From: an uncultured Clostridia bacterium
GTDB taxonomy: Bacteria > Bacillota > Clostridia > Oscillospirales > Oscillospiraceae
Reading direction: 5' to 3'
Assembly (NCBI GenBank): GCA_937894515.1
Contig: CALCRH010000258.1
Location: 5,730 to 69,729 of the forward strand
DNA length: 64,000 bases
Of this stretch, positions 1 to 8,295 are shown one piece after another. The first letter of the stretch is position 1, and every line of letters begins with the position of its first letter. The translations under genes were made by a program, and so were the position numbers. Under the pieces are notes generated by a model. It was not told the DNA's origin, ran no database searches, and saw only the letters and a program-made list of their open reading frames with translations.

Positions 1-2
1 TG

Positions 3-446
3 GTCAAGGCCGATGTTGCCGATCAGTACAAGACTCTGGCTGACTTCGATGGCAAGAACGTAGGCGCACAGGCCGCCACCACCAAGGCTGACATCGTCAC
101 CAACGATATGACCGGTGCTACACTGGTCACTCTGGCTCTGGTTCCCGATCTGGTCAACGAACTGGTCTATGGCAAGGTCGATGCCGTGGTTCTGGACGGT
201 GCCGTTGCTATGGAATATGCCAAGGCTAACTCCGATCTGGTCGTTGCTGATGCCTCTGCTGAATTGGGCGAAGCCGCTCCCTATCAGGTAGCCGTTGCCA
301 AGGGTGACCCCAAGGGTCTGCTGCCCGGCATCAACGCCGCCATCGCCAAGATGCAGGCTGACAACGCCGTGGAAACCTTCATTGCCAACGCCGATGCTCT
401 GAGCGATGTGGCCGTGGAAGTCAGCGCTGACGCTCCTGCCGCATAA
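3..446 (+). CDS. Amino-acid ABC transporter substrate-binding protein, C-terminal part
   Basis: This is the last 147 codons of a periplasmic-type (here lipoprotein or secreted) solute-binding protein of family 3; the start and signal sequence lie left of the window. The visible part holds the typical second-lobe sequence: a DFDGKNVGAQ segment, a region reading 'GKVDAVVLDGAVAMEYAKAN' in which the conserved Asp sits, and a final helix where family members carry 'G...AI..M..DG'. It precedes the permease and ATPase of the same importer, so it captures a polar or basic amino acid outside the membrane. The substrate cannot be told from this fragment. Confidence 0.85.
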   Translation, partial: VKADVADQYKTLADFDGKNVGAQAATTKADIVTNDMTGATLVTLALVPDLVNELVYGKVDAVVLDGAVAMEYAKANSDLVVADASAELGEAAPYQVAVAKGDPKGLLPGINAAIAKMQADNAVETFIANADALSDVAVEVSADAPAA

Positions 447-465
447 AACAAGAACCGTTTTTATT

Positions 466-511
466 CAAACAAAGATGCAAAGCCGGAAAACCGGCTTTGC
501 ACCTTTGTTTG
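466..511 (+). terminator. Intercistronic hairpin between binding protein and permease
   Basis: A long inverted repeat (core GCAAAGCCGG, loop AAAA, CCGGCTTTGC, with extra AAACAAAG/CTTTGTTT pairing outside) follows the binding-protein stop codon. Such a hairpin usually protects or partly terminates the transcript, which makes the binding protein more abundant than the membrane parts. Whether it terminates is inference. Confidence 0.6.
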
Positions 512-544
512 TTCCCAATCATTAACTGAAAGGAGCCCCTGCCT

Positions 545-1276
545 ATGTGGTGGAGCAACCTCTTTGTGGGCATGTCGCCTGCATCTTTCTTTAACTTCTC
601 TTTCTTTCCCAAATACCTGGCCTTTTTTGGTCAGGGCGTTCTCTATACCCTGCTTCTTGCCGTGGTCTCCGTGCTGCTCGCTGTGATCCCCGCCCTGTTG
701 CTGGCGGTGATGCGTCTGAGCAAAAATAAGATCGTCAAAACCATCTCCGGTGCCTATATTGCGGTGTTCCGTTCTACGCCGCTGCTGGTGCAGTTGATGA
801 TCATCTATTACGGCCTGTTCGGCGCAATCACGATCCCCCGCATCACCCTGCTGGGCTTTATCGACATCAGCCGTTTCATCCCCGGTGTGGTAGCGCTGGC
901 ACTGAACAGCTCTGCCTATGTGGCCGAGATTTTCCGCGCCGGTATTCTGGCAGTAGATATCGGCCAGACCGAGGCAGCCCGTTCTCTGGGACTTTCTCAA
1001 TGGCATACCATGCGTCTGGTGGTTCTGCCCCAGGCCATCAAGAACGTCCTGCCCGCACTGGCCAACGAGATCGTCACCATGGTCAAGGAAAGCTCCATCT
1101 GCTCCATGCTGGGCATGGCAGAGCTGATGTTTGCCGCCAAGACCGTGGCTGCCAGTACATATATCTCTATCGGTCCGTATGTTATGGCTGCCCTCATCTA
1201 TTTCTGCATCAATTACCCCGCTTCCAAAGCTATCGAAGCCGTTGAAAGGAGGATGCGCCGTGGCGACAAGCAATGA
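545..1276 (+). CDS. Amino-acid ABC transporter permease
   Basis: A 243-residue inner-membrane permease of the His/Glu/Gln (HisM/GlnP) family. Hydrophobic segments lie at about residues 25-50, 60-85, 95-130 and 190-235. The conserved EAA loop that docks on the ATPase is clear near residues 140-165 ([20 protein letters not shown]). The start ATG follows an AAAGGAG site. The gene overlaps the ATPase gene by 17 bases, a sign of translational coupling. It forms the transmembrane channel for the substrate delivered by the protein encoded just upstream; probably works as a homodimer because no second permease gene is present. Confidence 0.93.
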   Translation: MWWSNLFVGMSPASFFNFSFFPKYLAFFGQGVLYTLLLAVVSVLLAVIPALLLAVMRLSKNKIVKTISGAYIAVFRSTPLLVQLMIIYYGLFGAITIPRITLLGFIDISRFIPGVVALALNSSAYVAEIFRAGILAVDIGQTEAARSLGLSQWHTMRLVVLPQAIKNVLPALANEIVTMVKESSICSMLGMAELMFAAKTVAASTYISIGPYVMAALIYFCINYPASKAIEAVERRMRRGDKQ

Positions 1277-2024
1277 GATCTTGATCTCCGTACAGCATTT
1301 AGTGAAATGCTATCCCAGCCAGTCAGAAAATATCAAAGAAGTTTACGCCCTGAACGACTGCAATCTGGACGTCAAACGGGGCGAGGTCGTGGCCATTATC
1401 GGCCCTTCCGGCAGCGGAAAATCCACCCTGCTTCGCTCTATGAACCTTCTTGAAGCACCCACCTCCGGCACAATCTACTTTGATGGGGTCAACCTTTCTG
1501 ACAAAGGCATCAACATCAATCTGCACCGTCAGAAGATGGGCATGGTGTTCCAGCACTTCAACCTGTTTCCCCATAAAACCGTCCTGCAAAACATTACCAT
1601 GGCTCCCGTGACACTGAAGCGTAAAACGCCGGAAGAGGCCGAAGCTACTGCGCTGAAGCTTCTGGAACGTATCGGTCTTGCCGGCAGGGCACACAAGTAC
1701 CCCAGTATGATCTCCGGCGGCCAGAAACAGCGTGTTGCAATCGTCCGCGCTTTGGCTATGGAACCCGAGGTCATGCTCTTTGATGAACCCACCTCCGCAC
1801 TGGATCCCGAAATGGTAGGTGAAGTTCTGGATCTGATGCGGGAACTGGCCAACGATGGTATGACCATGGTGGTGGTCACCCACGAAATGGGCTTTGCCCG
1901 TGAGGTGGCAGACCGAGTGGTCTTTATCGCAGACGGCAAAATTCTGGAGGAAGGTACACCCCACGAGTTGTTTGACTCCCCCAAAGACCCTCGTCTTCAG
2001 GATTTCCTGTCCAAGGTTCTCTAA
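1260..2024 (+). CDS. Amino-acid ABC transporter ATP-binding protein
   Basis: A 254-residue ATPase of the GlnQ/HisP family that powers the importer. It has Walker A (GPSGSGKST), the Q-loop, the signature SGGQKQR, Walker B ([13 protein letters not shown]) and the switch His (VTHEMGF). I chose the GTG at 1260 because a GAAAGGAGG site lies just before it and because the domain starts right after it; the open frame continues farther upstream only inside the permease gene. It is the last gene of the operon and is followed by a strong terminator. Confidence 0.95.
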   Translation: MATSNEILISVQHLVKCYPSQSENIKEVYALNDCNLDVKRGEVVAIIGPSGSGKSTLLRSMNLLEAPTSGTIYFDGVNLSDKGININLHRQKMGMVFQHFNLFPHKTVLQNITMAPVTLKRKTPEEAEATALKLLERIGLAGRAHKYPSMISGGQKQRVAIVRALAMEPEVMLFDEPTSALDPEMVGEVLDLMRELANDGMTMVVVTHEMGFAREVADRVVFIADGKILEEGTPHELFDSPKDPRLQDFLSKVL

Positions 2025-2029
2025 ATATC

Positions 2030-2068
2030 AAAAAAAGATGTCGCTCGAAAAGAGCGGCATCTTTTTTA
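2030..2068 (+). terminator. Intrinsic terminator after ABC importer operon
   Basis: A-tract, GATGTCGCTC stem, short GAAAA loop, GAGCGGCATC and a run of T. It ends the importer operon and its far side touches the stop codon of the convergent zinc-ribbon gene, so it may serve both. Confidence 0.9.
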
Positions 2069-2491
2069 CGTTTTCGCTTTGATCTCCGTGCGGCACTTGG
2101 GACAGGTGATCACGATCTTTCCCTTTCCCTTTGGCACACGGCACACGGTACGGCAATTGGGACAGGTAAAATATTTGTGTTCCTTGTCCTGCGCCTGCTG
2201 TTTGGTGCGGTTGAATTTCCGCTGCACGGGATACAGAATCTTATTCAGAAACCAGGCGTTCTCCGCCCGGCGTTTGGTCAGATTGCGGGAAAACATACGG
2301 AACAGCATTACGAACAGCAGTACCGCCGTTATCGCGCCCAAGATCCGCCGGGTCGCATCCGTTTTGGCGAACATACTCACCATGTCCAGCACGATACCCA
2401 CCACCAGCGTGGCCATACCCAACTGATCTGCTCCGTTGCGACCATACATAAAGCGCGCCAACGCGTTCCCGATGCGCTGGAAAAATCCCAT
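2066..2491 (-). CDS. Zinc-ribbon membrane protein of unknown function
   Basis: 141 residues. Two hydrophobic helices lie at about residues 22-41 and 49-66, followed by a basic stretch and a C-terminal zinc ribbon with two CPxC knuckles (TCPNCRTVCRVPKGKGKIVITCPKC). This layout, a membrane hairpin with a cytoplasmic zinc ribbon, is common in Clostridia but I know of no assigned function. It is monocistronic, with its own promoter upstream and a shared terminator downstream. Confidence 0.75.
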   Translation of the reverse strand: MGFFQRIGNALARFMYGRNGADQLGMATLVVGIVLDMVSMFAKTDATRRILGAITAVLLFVMLFRMFSRNLTKRRAENAWFLNKILYPVQRKFNRTKQQAQDKEHKYFTCPNCRTVCRVPKGKGKIVITCPKCRTEIKAKT

Positions 2492-2527
2492 ACGAAATAC
2501 CGTAACCTTTCTCCAAACATTTTCCTC

Positions 2528-2556
2528 ATTTTATCCAAAAAGTACGTAAAGGTAAA
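2528..2556 (-). promoter_or_regulatory. Sigma-A promoter for the zinc-ribbon gene
   Basis: On the minus strand, TTTACC, 17-base spacer, TAAAAT. The predicted transcript starts about 30 bases before the gene's start codon. Confidence 0.55.
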
Positions 2557-2628
2557 GCCCTGCTTGCGAAAGTTCACAAAAACGTTAAAATTTTCTCTCT
2601 TTGTCTTATCCGCAGTCTGTACAAGCCC

Positions 2629-2657
2629 TTTACGCCGCCGGAAAACCGTGCTATACT
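2629..2657 (+). promoter_or_regulatory. Sigma-A promoter for rpe
   Basis: TTTACG, 17-base spacer, TATACT. The transcript would begin near 2664 and carry a leader of about 170 bases before rpe. Confidence 0.65.
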
Positions 2658-2663
2658 ACATTT

Positions 2664-2832
2664 GTTAAATTGTACACATTGGGAGTCGACAGAACGCCCT
2701 GCCGACTCCCTATTCCAAAAAGCGAACGGCTCGCCTGCACAGATACTGCCACAAGGACACAGGCGGCAAGCCTCTCCGCTTACCGTATCCTATGCCGATC
2801 CGCACCGGTCCGTGCGGAGAAAGGACACCGCT
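2664..2832 (+). other. Long structured 5' leader of rpe
   Basis: About 170 untranslated bases between the promoter and rpe. It holds a hairpin with stem GGGAGTCG/CGACTCCC (2681-2710) and a second one, CCGCAC/GTGCGG (2800-2817), that touches the ribosome binding site region. I do not recognise a known riboswitch class. The whole gap 2492-2832 contains no gene. Confidence 0.35.
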
Positions 2833-3477
2833 ATGATCAAGATTGCTCCCTCGATCCTATCCGCCGATTTTGCCAATTTGCAGCGGGATATTCAGCGGAT
2901 CGCCACCGCCGACTACGTCCACGTGGACGTGATGGACGGTCTGTTCGTCCCCAATATCACCATTGGGATCCCCGTGGTGAAGTCCCTGCGTCCTACCACT
3001 TCTCTGCCGCTGGACGTCCACCTGATGATCGACCGTCCCGTCCGCTATGTGGAGCAGTTCTGCGATGCCGGCGCCGATCTCGTCACCTGCCATGTGGAAG
3101 CCGATACAGAGGAAAACATCCGGGAATCCCTCCGTCTAATCCACGCCAAGGGCAAAAAGGCAGGCGTTGTCGTCAAGCCCAAGACCCCTGCCGACGCCGT
3201 TCTGCCCTTTATCCATGACTGCGACATTATCCTTGTCATGACGGTGGAGCCCGGCTTCGGCGGTCAGAAGTTCATGGCGGACATGATGCCCAAGGTGCAG
3301 GCCATTCGCGGTTACATCAATGAGATGAATCCCACCTGCGAGCTGGAGGTAGACGGCGGCGTAGACCCCGTTACCTGCAAGACCTGTATTGCCGCCGGTG
3401 CCAATGTCTTAGTGGCCGGCAGCGCCGTCTACAAGGCAGAGAATATCGAACAGCGCATCCGTGAACTCCGCGGCTGA
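2833..3477 (+). CDS. rpe: Ribulose-phosphate 3-epimerase
   Basis: 214 residues, full family length. It interconverts ribulose 5-phosphate and xylulose 5-phosphate in the pentose phosphate pathway (cytoplasmic TIM barrel). Visible signatures: APSILSADFANL with the catalytic Ser/Asp region, HVDVMDG.FVPN with a metal-binding His-Asp pair, LDVHLMI, VMTVEPGFGGQ and the C-terminal DGG plus GSAV phosphate-binding loops. The ATG at 2833 was chosen over an upstream in-frame ATG because it follows GAGAAAGGA and matches the conserved N-terminus. Confidence 0.96.
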   Translation: MIKIAPSILSADFANLQRDIQRIATADYVHVDVMDGLFVPNITIGIPVVKSLRPTTSLPLDVHLMIDRPVRYVEQFCDAGADLVTCHVEADTEENIRESLRLIHAKGKKAGVVVKPKTPADAVLPFIHDCDIILVMTVEPGFGGQKFMADMMPKVQAIRGYINEMNPTCELEVDGGVDPVTCKTCIAAGANVLVAGSAVYKAENIEQRIRELRG

Positions 3478-3492
3478 CAGAAATCTTAATTC

Positions 3493-3637
3493 CGTAGGGG
3501 CGGATGCCCACATCCGCCCGCACCCACGTTGATCCCCATGGCGTGTCATCGCACGCCATACCATGGAGGCGGTCACAGACCGTTGACCGCGGCTCTGCCG
3601 CCCAACTTTTCACTCTTCATTTTTCACTTTTCACTTA
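3493..3637 (+). repeat. Dispersed spacer repeat module before recR
   Basis: It begins with a palindromic unit (GTAGGGGCGGATG, CCCA, CATCCGCCC) and ends with a pyrimidine-rich tract built of CTTCAT/TTCAC units just before the recR ribosome binding site. The same two-part layout recurs before apbE, the MATE gene and nrdG. Confidence 0.7.
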
Positions 3638-3653
3638 TCCGGAGGATAATTCT

Positions 3654-4253
3654 ATGGAATACTTTCCCGCCCCTCTTGAAAAATTAGTGGAACAGTTTGC
3701 CCGCCTGCCCGGTATCGGCGGCAAGAGTGCCCAGCGTCTGGCATTTCACGTCCTGTCCCTGCCGGAAAACGAAGCCCGGGAGTTTGCCGATGCCATCGTA
3801 CAGGCCAAGCACAGCGTTACTTTATGCCCCGTTTGCCGCAACCTGACCGACCGCGGGCTCTGTCCGGTCTGTGCCAGTGCCAAACGTGATGCCGCCGTGA
3901 TCTGCGTGGTGGCCGATCCCCGTGACGTCATCGCCATTGAACGCTCCCGGGAATTCAACGGGCACTACCATGTACTCCATGGTGTCCTGTCCCCCATGAA
4001 CCACGTAGGCCCCGATGATCTGGAGATCAAGTCCCTGCTGGATCGGGTAGCAAAAGGTGACATCGGTGAAGTCATCATGGCCACCAATCCCGATACCGAG
4101 GGGGAGGCCACCGCGCTGTATCTTGCCCGGCTATTGAAACCTTTCGGCGTCAAAGTCACCCGTCTTGCCTACGGTATCCCGGTGGGCGGTCATCTGGAAT
4201 TTGCCGACGACGCCACGTTGATGCGTGCCCTGGAAGGCCGCCGTGAGCTGTAA
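3654..4253 (+). CDS. recR: Recombination mediator protein RecR
   Basis: 199 residues, the usual length. RecR acts with RecF and RecO to load RecA at single-strand gaps. The helix-hairpin-helix region (RLPGIGGKSAQRLAFHVL) is at residues 14-31, a four-Cys zinc finger (CPVCRNLTDRGLCPVC) at about 58-73, and the Toprim domain after that, with ATNPDTEGEATALYL as its metal-binding motif. The ATG at 3654 follows a GGAGG site. RecR is often next to dnaX, which is not seen here. Confidence 0.96.
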   Translation: MEYFPAPLEKLVEQFARLPGIGGKSAQRLAFHVLSLPENEAREFADAIVQAKHSVTLCPVCRNLTDRGLCPVCASAKRDAAVICVVADPRDVIAIERSREFNGHYHVLHGVLSPMNHVGPDDLEIKSLLDRVAKGDIGEVIMATNPDTEGEATALYLARLLKPFGVKVTRLAYGIPVGGHLEFADDATLMRALEGRREL

Positions 4254-4269
4254 CTGTTTTCATACTCTC

Positions 4270-4380
4270 GTAGGGGCGTAGGGGTCGGCGTCCTCGACGA
4301 CCCTCTTTTCAATTGTCCGCAAATTCCAATTTGCGGACACCACAACTTTTCATTCTTCATTCTTCATTCTTCACTTTTCA
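4270..4380 (+). repeat. Dispersed spacer repeat module before apbE
   Basis: A GTAGGGG unit with the GGTCGGCGTCCTCGACGACC palindrome, then a GTCCGCAAATT/AATTTGCGGAC hairpin (about 4315-4338), then a run of CTTCATT repeats ending two bases before the apbE start. Confidence 0.65.
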
Positions 4381-4382
4381 CT

Positions 4383-5399
4383 ATGAAAAAACTTCTCACC
4401 ATTTTCCTTACAACTGCATTACTGCTCACCCTCACCGCCTGCGCGCCGAAGTCCGCCGGCGTGGACATCTTCGCCATGGACACCTATATGTCGCTGGTGG
4501 CTTACGGCAAGAACGCTTCGGCGGCGCTAAATGACTGCACCCAGGCCATCAACCTGCTGGAAGCGGAGATTTCCCGCACCCGTGCGGGCAGCGATGTGTC
4601 CACGCTGAACAAGACCGGCACTTGGACCGGCTCTGCTGAAGGTACCGATGCCACCGCCGACATCTTGGCGCAGGCGCTCCAATACAGCGCTGAAACCGAT
4701 GGCCTCTTTGATGTGACCATTGCCCCCCTGGTTCTCCTGTGGAACATCACCGGCGATGCGCCCTATGTCCCCACACAGGCGGAAATTGATGCCCTGCTGC
4801 CCCTGGTGGGCAGTGACCATCTCCACCTCGGTTCCGGCAATACCGCCACCCTTGATGACGGCTGCGCCGTGGACTTGGGCGGTATCGGCAAGGGCTACGC
4901 CAGCGATCTGGTGCGTCTGCTGCTGAAAGCCCATGACGTGGAAAGCGCCACCGTCTCTTTAGGCGGCAATGTCTATGTCTGCGGCAGCAAACCAGACGGC
5001 AAACCGTGGACGGTGGGGATTCAGGACCCCGCCGGTGGCGGCTGCGCCGCCTATGTATCCCTGACGGATGCCTTTGTGGTCACCTCCGGCGGCTACCAGC
5101 GCTGCTTCACTGCCGAGGACGGCACGATCTATCAGCACATCCTTGACCCCCGCACCGGATATCCGGCCGTCAGCGACCTGACCTCCGTCAGTATCATCAC
5201 ACGCGACAGCGGCACCCGCGCCGACGCCTACTCCACCGCCCTCTACGTTATGGGCGAACAAGCCGCCATCGACTTCTGGCGCACTCACGGCGATTTTGAC
5301 ATGATTTTGATCACGGCGGACGGCCGTGTCCTCTCTACCCCCGATCTCACCATCACCCAACCGGAGGGAAGCAGCTATGACTTCCAAGCCATCTCCTAA
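4383..5399 (+). CDS. apbE: FAD:protein FMN transferase, lipoprotein
   Basis: 338 residues. ApbE transfers FMN from FAD to a Thr or Ser of a target flavoprotein outside the membrane. The N-terminus is a lipoprotein signal (hydrophobic stretch, then LTAC lipobox with the Cys near residue 20). Family motifs: DIFAMDTYMSL, AVDLGGIGKGYA, VTSGGY, HILDPRTGYP, and the metal-binding ADAYSTAL. It is the first gene of a three-gene unit with a NusG-II protein (23-base overlap) and a Gx transporter protein. No FMN-accepting protein is encoded next to it, so its target is elsewhere. Confidence 0.95.
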   Translation: MKKLLTIFLTTALLLTLTACAPKSAGVDIFAMDTYMSLVAYGKNASAALNDCTQAINLLEAEISRTRAGSDVSTLNKTGTWTGSAEGTDATADILAQALQYSAETDGLFDVTIAPLVLLWNITGDAPYVPTQAEIDALLPLVGSDHLHLGSGNTATLDDGCAVDLGGIGKGYASDLVRLLLKAHDVESATVSLGGNVYVCGSKPDGKPWTVGIQDPAGGGCAAYVSLTDAFVVTSGGYQRCFTAEDGTIYQHILDPRTGYPAVSDLTSVSIITRDSGTRADAYSTALYVMGEQAAIDFWRTHGDFDMILITADGRVLSTPDLTITQPEGSSYDFQAIS

Positions 5400-5784
5400 A
5401 CTGAAGCCCACTCTCTGGGACGCATTGGTGGTTCTCGCCGTCATCGTTCTGGGCATAGTCGTTGCCCTTACCGTCTATGGCGGCAAAGGGACAAGCGGAA
5501 GCCTCACCTGCGTCATTACCGACCACGGTGAAGAGGTGGAGCGTGTGGATATGTCCACCCTCAACGATGCGAAATATATCGAAGTAGACGGTGACTATCA
5601 CCTGACCGTCAAGCTCTCCCCCCATGGGGTGGAGGTCACGGACAGTAACTGTCCCCATCAGGATTGCGTCCACACCGCGCCTATCGCCCGTGCCGGACAG
5701 TCCATTGTCTGTCTGCCGGGGCAAATTGTCATCACCTTGGAGGGCACCCCTGCCGCAGATGCCCCGGACTTGATCGTGGGGTGA
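5377..5784 (+). CDS. NusG domain II-containing membrane-anchored protein
   Basis: 135 residues: short basic N-terminus, one transmembrane helix at about residues 14-32, then an extracytoplasmic beta-rich domain of the NusG-II type with a conserved 'DSNCPHQDCVHT' segment and 'IVCLPGQIVITL'. The two Cys may form a disulfide or bind metal. The ATG at 5377 overlaps the end of apbE and follows GGAGG. Proteins of this family are commonly encoded beside apbE, Gx and FMN-binding proteins in Firmicutes, which suggests a part in flavin-based electron transfer at the membrane; the exact role is unknown. Confidence 0.85.
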   Translation: MTSKPSPKLKPTLWDALVVLAVIVLGIVVALTVYGGKGTSGSLTCVITDHGEEVERVDMSTLNDAKYIEVDGDYHLTVKLSPHGVEVTDSNCPHQDCVHTAPIARAGQSIVCLPGQIVITLEGTPAADAPDLIVG

Positions 5785-5788
5785 CGGC

Positions 5789-6298
5789 ATGAGAATACCA
5801 ACGAAGAAAATCGCCCTCTGCGCCGTGCTGACGGCTCTTGCTCTGGGCCTGAGCACTCTCGAGAACCTGTTCCCCATCAGCTTTCTCATTCCTCTGCCCG
5901 GTGTCAAGCTGGGTCTTGCCAATATCGTCACCGTGTTTGCCCTCTATGAACTGGGTGTACTCCCCGCCCTCCTCATTCTCATCGGGCGCTGTTTTCTGGG
6001 CGCTCTCTTTGCAGGCAACTTCAACGCCCTGCTGTTCTCCCTCATGGGTGGTCTTTTGGCCATGCTGGTGATGATCGTCCTCAAGCATATTCCCGCCTTG
6101 TCCATCTATGGGGTCAGTATCGGCGGCGCCGCCGCCCACAATATCGGTCAGATCTGTGCCGCCATGATCACGCTGGGCAACACACTGGTGCTGGGCTATC
6201 TGCCGCTTTTGCTGGCGGTCTCCCTCTTCACCGGTACACTGACCGGCTTTGTCTCCTCTCTCCTGTTCCGCACCATGAAAAACGTCAAACTGACATAA
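5789..6298 (+). CDS. Gx transporter family protein (heptaprenyl diphosphate synthase component I-like)
   Basis: 169 residues, nearly all hydrophobic, with five or six predicted membrane helices. The sequence 'IPLPGVKLGLANIVTVFALYELG' and the Gly-rich 'GAAAHNIGQI' are typical of this family, which is often annotated as heptaprenyl diphosphate synthase component I but looks like an ECF-type substrate-binding membrane protein. Last gene of the apbE unit, four bases after the NusG-II gene, followed by a terminator. Substrate unknown; a quinone precursor or flavin-related role is only inference from context. Confidence 0.85.
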   Translation: MRIPTKKIALCAVLTALALGLSTLENLFPISFLIPLPGVKLGLANIVTVFALYELGVLPALLILIGRCFLGALFAGNFNALLFSLMGGLLAMLVMIVLKHIPALSIYGVSIGGAAAHNIGQICAAMITLGNTLVLGYLPLLLAVSLFTGTLTGFVSSLLFRTMKNVKLT

Positions 6299-6327
6299 AA
6301 AAGACACCCTCCCGGGTGTCTTTTTTC
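6297..6327. terminator. Bidirectional terminator between Gx and yfbR genes
   Basis: AAAAAAGACACCC, TCCC-type loop, GGGTGTCTTTTTT. It has A and T tracts on both sides and lies between two converging genes. Confidence 0.9.
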
Positions 6328-6329
6328 GT

Positions 6330-6905
6330 TCACTTCATCTCATCCAATGTCAAATGGAAACTCGGCATACAATGCTCCATGAACCATCCCAGCTCCGGCA
6401 TCTCGTAGCTCTGCAAGGCCGCCAAAGTCTGCTGTGCCGCCTGATGGAACTCGTTGTTCCCGGCTTTCAGTTCCTCCACGCACTTGATGTGGGCGCTGAG
6501 CTTGTCCGCCGCCTTTACCAGCTTCTCGATTTCCTCGTCTTTCGGTGTCAAAATTTCCGCGTACTGCCTCTGCAGCTCCTCCGGCAGCATCCCCAACAGC
6601 TTCTCGTTGGCAACAGCCTCCACCTGCTTGTAGCTGTCCCGAATGGCGGGGTTATAATACTTGATCGGTGTGGGCATATCCCCGGTCAGGATCTCACTGG
6701 CATCGTGATAAAGTGCCGCCACCGCCACCTTGCCCGGGTCCACGTTCCCGCTGAAATAGGTGTTGCGGATCAGCGCCAGTGCGTGAGCCAGCACCGCCAC
6801 CTGATGGCTGTGCTCCTGAATATTCTCCGTGTAGCTGTTCCGCATCAGCGCCCAGCGGTTGATAAACCGCATCCTACCCATATAGGCAAAGAAATGAAAC
6901 TTCAC
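6330..6905 (-). CDS. yfbR: HD-domain 5'-deoxynucleotidase, YfbR type
   Basis: 191 residues, matching the YfbR family. YfbR removes the phosphate from dNMPs in the cytoplasm. Visible active-site parts: RWALMRN near residue 18, NIQEHSHQ with the first metal His near 32, LYHDASEILTGD with the HD pair near 68, and a C-terminal metal Asp (AADKLSAH). It lies directly behind mtaB with no gap, so the two share a promoter at about 8250. Confidence 0.93.
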   Translation of the reverse strand: MKFHFFAYMGRMRFINRWALMRNSYTENIQEHSHQVAVLAHALALIRNTYFSGNVDPGKVAVAALYHDASEILTGDMPTPIKYYNPAIRDSYKQVEAVANEKLLGMLPEELQRQYAEILTPKDEEIEKLVKAADKLSAHIKCVEELKAGNNEFHQAAQQTLAALQSYEMPELGWFMEHCMPSFHLTLDEMK

Positions 6906-8192
6906 TTATGTCAACCTCCCAACCAGTATATCTCCATCAATGGCATCAATCTCTACACTTTTAACTTGGTTATGTAAACTATCTGCTTCCACCGCTACGT
7001 CCATGTAATTGGGGGCATGACCGCAGGATCGGCCTTTCTCATCGGTCTGCTCAAACAGCACAGGGAACACCTTTCCCACGCAGCTTTCCAGATACGCCCG
7101 GTGCATCTCCCGGGCCACCGCAGAAGCCTGAGCTGCCCGTTCCTCCTTCACCGCCGCGGTGAGCTGCTCCATGGCGGCAGCCTTGGTTCCCGGCCGCACG
7201 GAATAGGGGAACACGTGCATGGCGGCAAAGCCGCACCGGCGGATAAAGGCCAGCGTCTTTTGGAACTCCTCCTCCGTTTCCCCGGGAAATCCGGTGATGA
7301 GGTCGGTGGTCACCGCCACGCCGTCAAAGTATTCGTTCAAAAGCCGCACCGACTCATAAAATCGCGCCGTATCGTACCGCCGGTTCATTCGCTTCAAGGT
7401 CTCGTCACAGCCGGATTGCAAAGACAGATGGAAATGGGGACACAGATTGGGCAGCTTCACCGCCCGCCGGCAAAAGTCCTCGGTAATGGTCCGCGGCTCC
7501 AGAGAGCCCAACCGAATCCGCATCTCTCCCGCCACCGCAGAAATCCGTTCTAAAAGGTCGATCAGAGTCGTCCCATCACCGAAGTCACGCCCATAGGAGG
7601 AGATCTCGATACCCGTCACCACGATCTCCCGGTATCCCTCCTGCCGCAGCTTCTCCACCTGCTCCACCGCCACGTCAAGAGGCAGCGACCGCACCGGCCC
7701 CCGGGCAAAGGGAATGATGCAGTAGGTACAGAAGTTCTGGCACCCGTCCTCCACCTTCAGCATGGCGCGGGTACGGGCTGTCATACCGCCGGCGGGCAAT
7801 ATCTCAAACTCTTTCCGCTTCAGGGCATCGTCCAGCAGCGTCAACTGTTTTCGCTGGGCATACGCCTGCTCCAGCAGGTCCAGAAACGCCAACCGTCCGG
7901 CAGTTCCCGCGATCAGGTCGATGCCCAGCTTGGCCGCCTCTTGGGCATGGGTCTGCACATAACAGCCGCACCCCGCCACCACCGCGCGGGGGTTCATCTT
8001 TTTGCACCGGCGTATCATCTGCCGGGATTTTTTATCGCTGACCGCCGTCACCGAACAGGTATTCACGATGTAGGCATCCGCCGCCTCGGTAAACGCCGCC
8101 AACTCGTGTCCGCGTTTCACCAGTTCCTGCTCCATGGCCTGTGTCTCATATTGATTGACCTTGCACCCAAGGGTATAAATGGCAACTTTCAT
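6906..8192 (-). CDS. mtaB: tRNA (t6A37) methylthiotransferase MtaB
   Basis: 428 residues. MtaB is a radical-SAM enzyme that adds a methylthio group to t6A37 of ANN-decoding tRNAs. The N-terminal domain carries the three cluster-binding Cys (TLGCKVNQYE, NTCSV, GCGCYVQ), the radical-SAM motif is CQNFCTYC, and a TRAM domain follows near the C-terminus (CVGKVFPVLFE onward). I placed the start at 8192, where homologues begin (MKVAIYTLGCK); an ATG at 8207 is possible. It is the first gene of a unit with yfbR. Confidence 0.93.
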   Translation of the reverse strand: MKVAIYTLGCKVNQYETQAMEQELVKRGHELAAFTEAADAYIVNTCSVTAVSDKKSRQMIRRCKKMNPRAVVAGCGCYVQTHAQEAAKLGIDLIAGTAGRLAFLDLLEQAYAQRKQLTLLDDALKRKEFEILPAGGMTARTRAMLKVEDGCQNFCTYCIIPFARGPVRSLPLDVAVEQVEKLRQEGYREIVVTGIEISSYGRDFGDGTTLIDLLERISAVAGEMRIRLGSLEPRTITEDFCRRAVKLPNLCPHFHLSLQSGCDETLKRMNRRYDTARFYESVRLLNEYFDGVAVTTDLITGFPGETEEEFQKTLAFIRRCGFAAMHVFPYSVRPGTKAAAMEQLTAAVKEERAAQASAVAREMHRAYLESCVGKVFPVLFEQTDEKGRSCGHAPNYMDVAVEADSLHNQVKSVEIDAIDGDILVGRLT

Positions 8193-8235
8193 CCTTGCAC
8201 TTTCCATCCGTATTCTGTATAATGAATTGTTACTT

Positions 8236-8264
8236 ATTATACTGTATTCTTCCCCCGCTGACAA
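8236..8264 (-). promoter_or_regulatory. Sigma-A promoter for mtaB-yfbR
   Basis: Minus strand TTGTCA, 17-base spacer, TATAAT. It lies in the divergent gap between mtaB and the cysteine desulfurase gene. A plus-strand TATACT at 8238-8243 overlaps it but has no good -35 partner. Confidence 0.7.
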
Positions 8265-8295
8265 GGGCGGCGGAAGAATTTTCGGAGGAAGTCCT

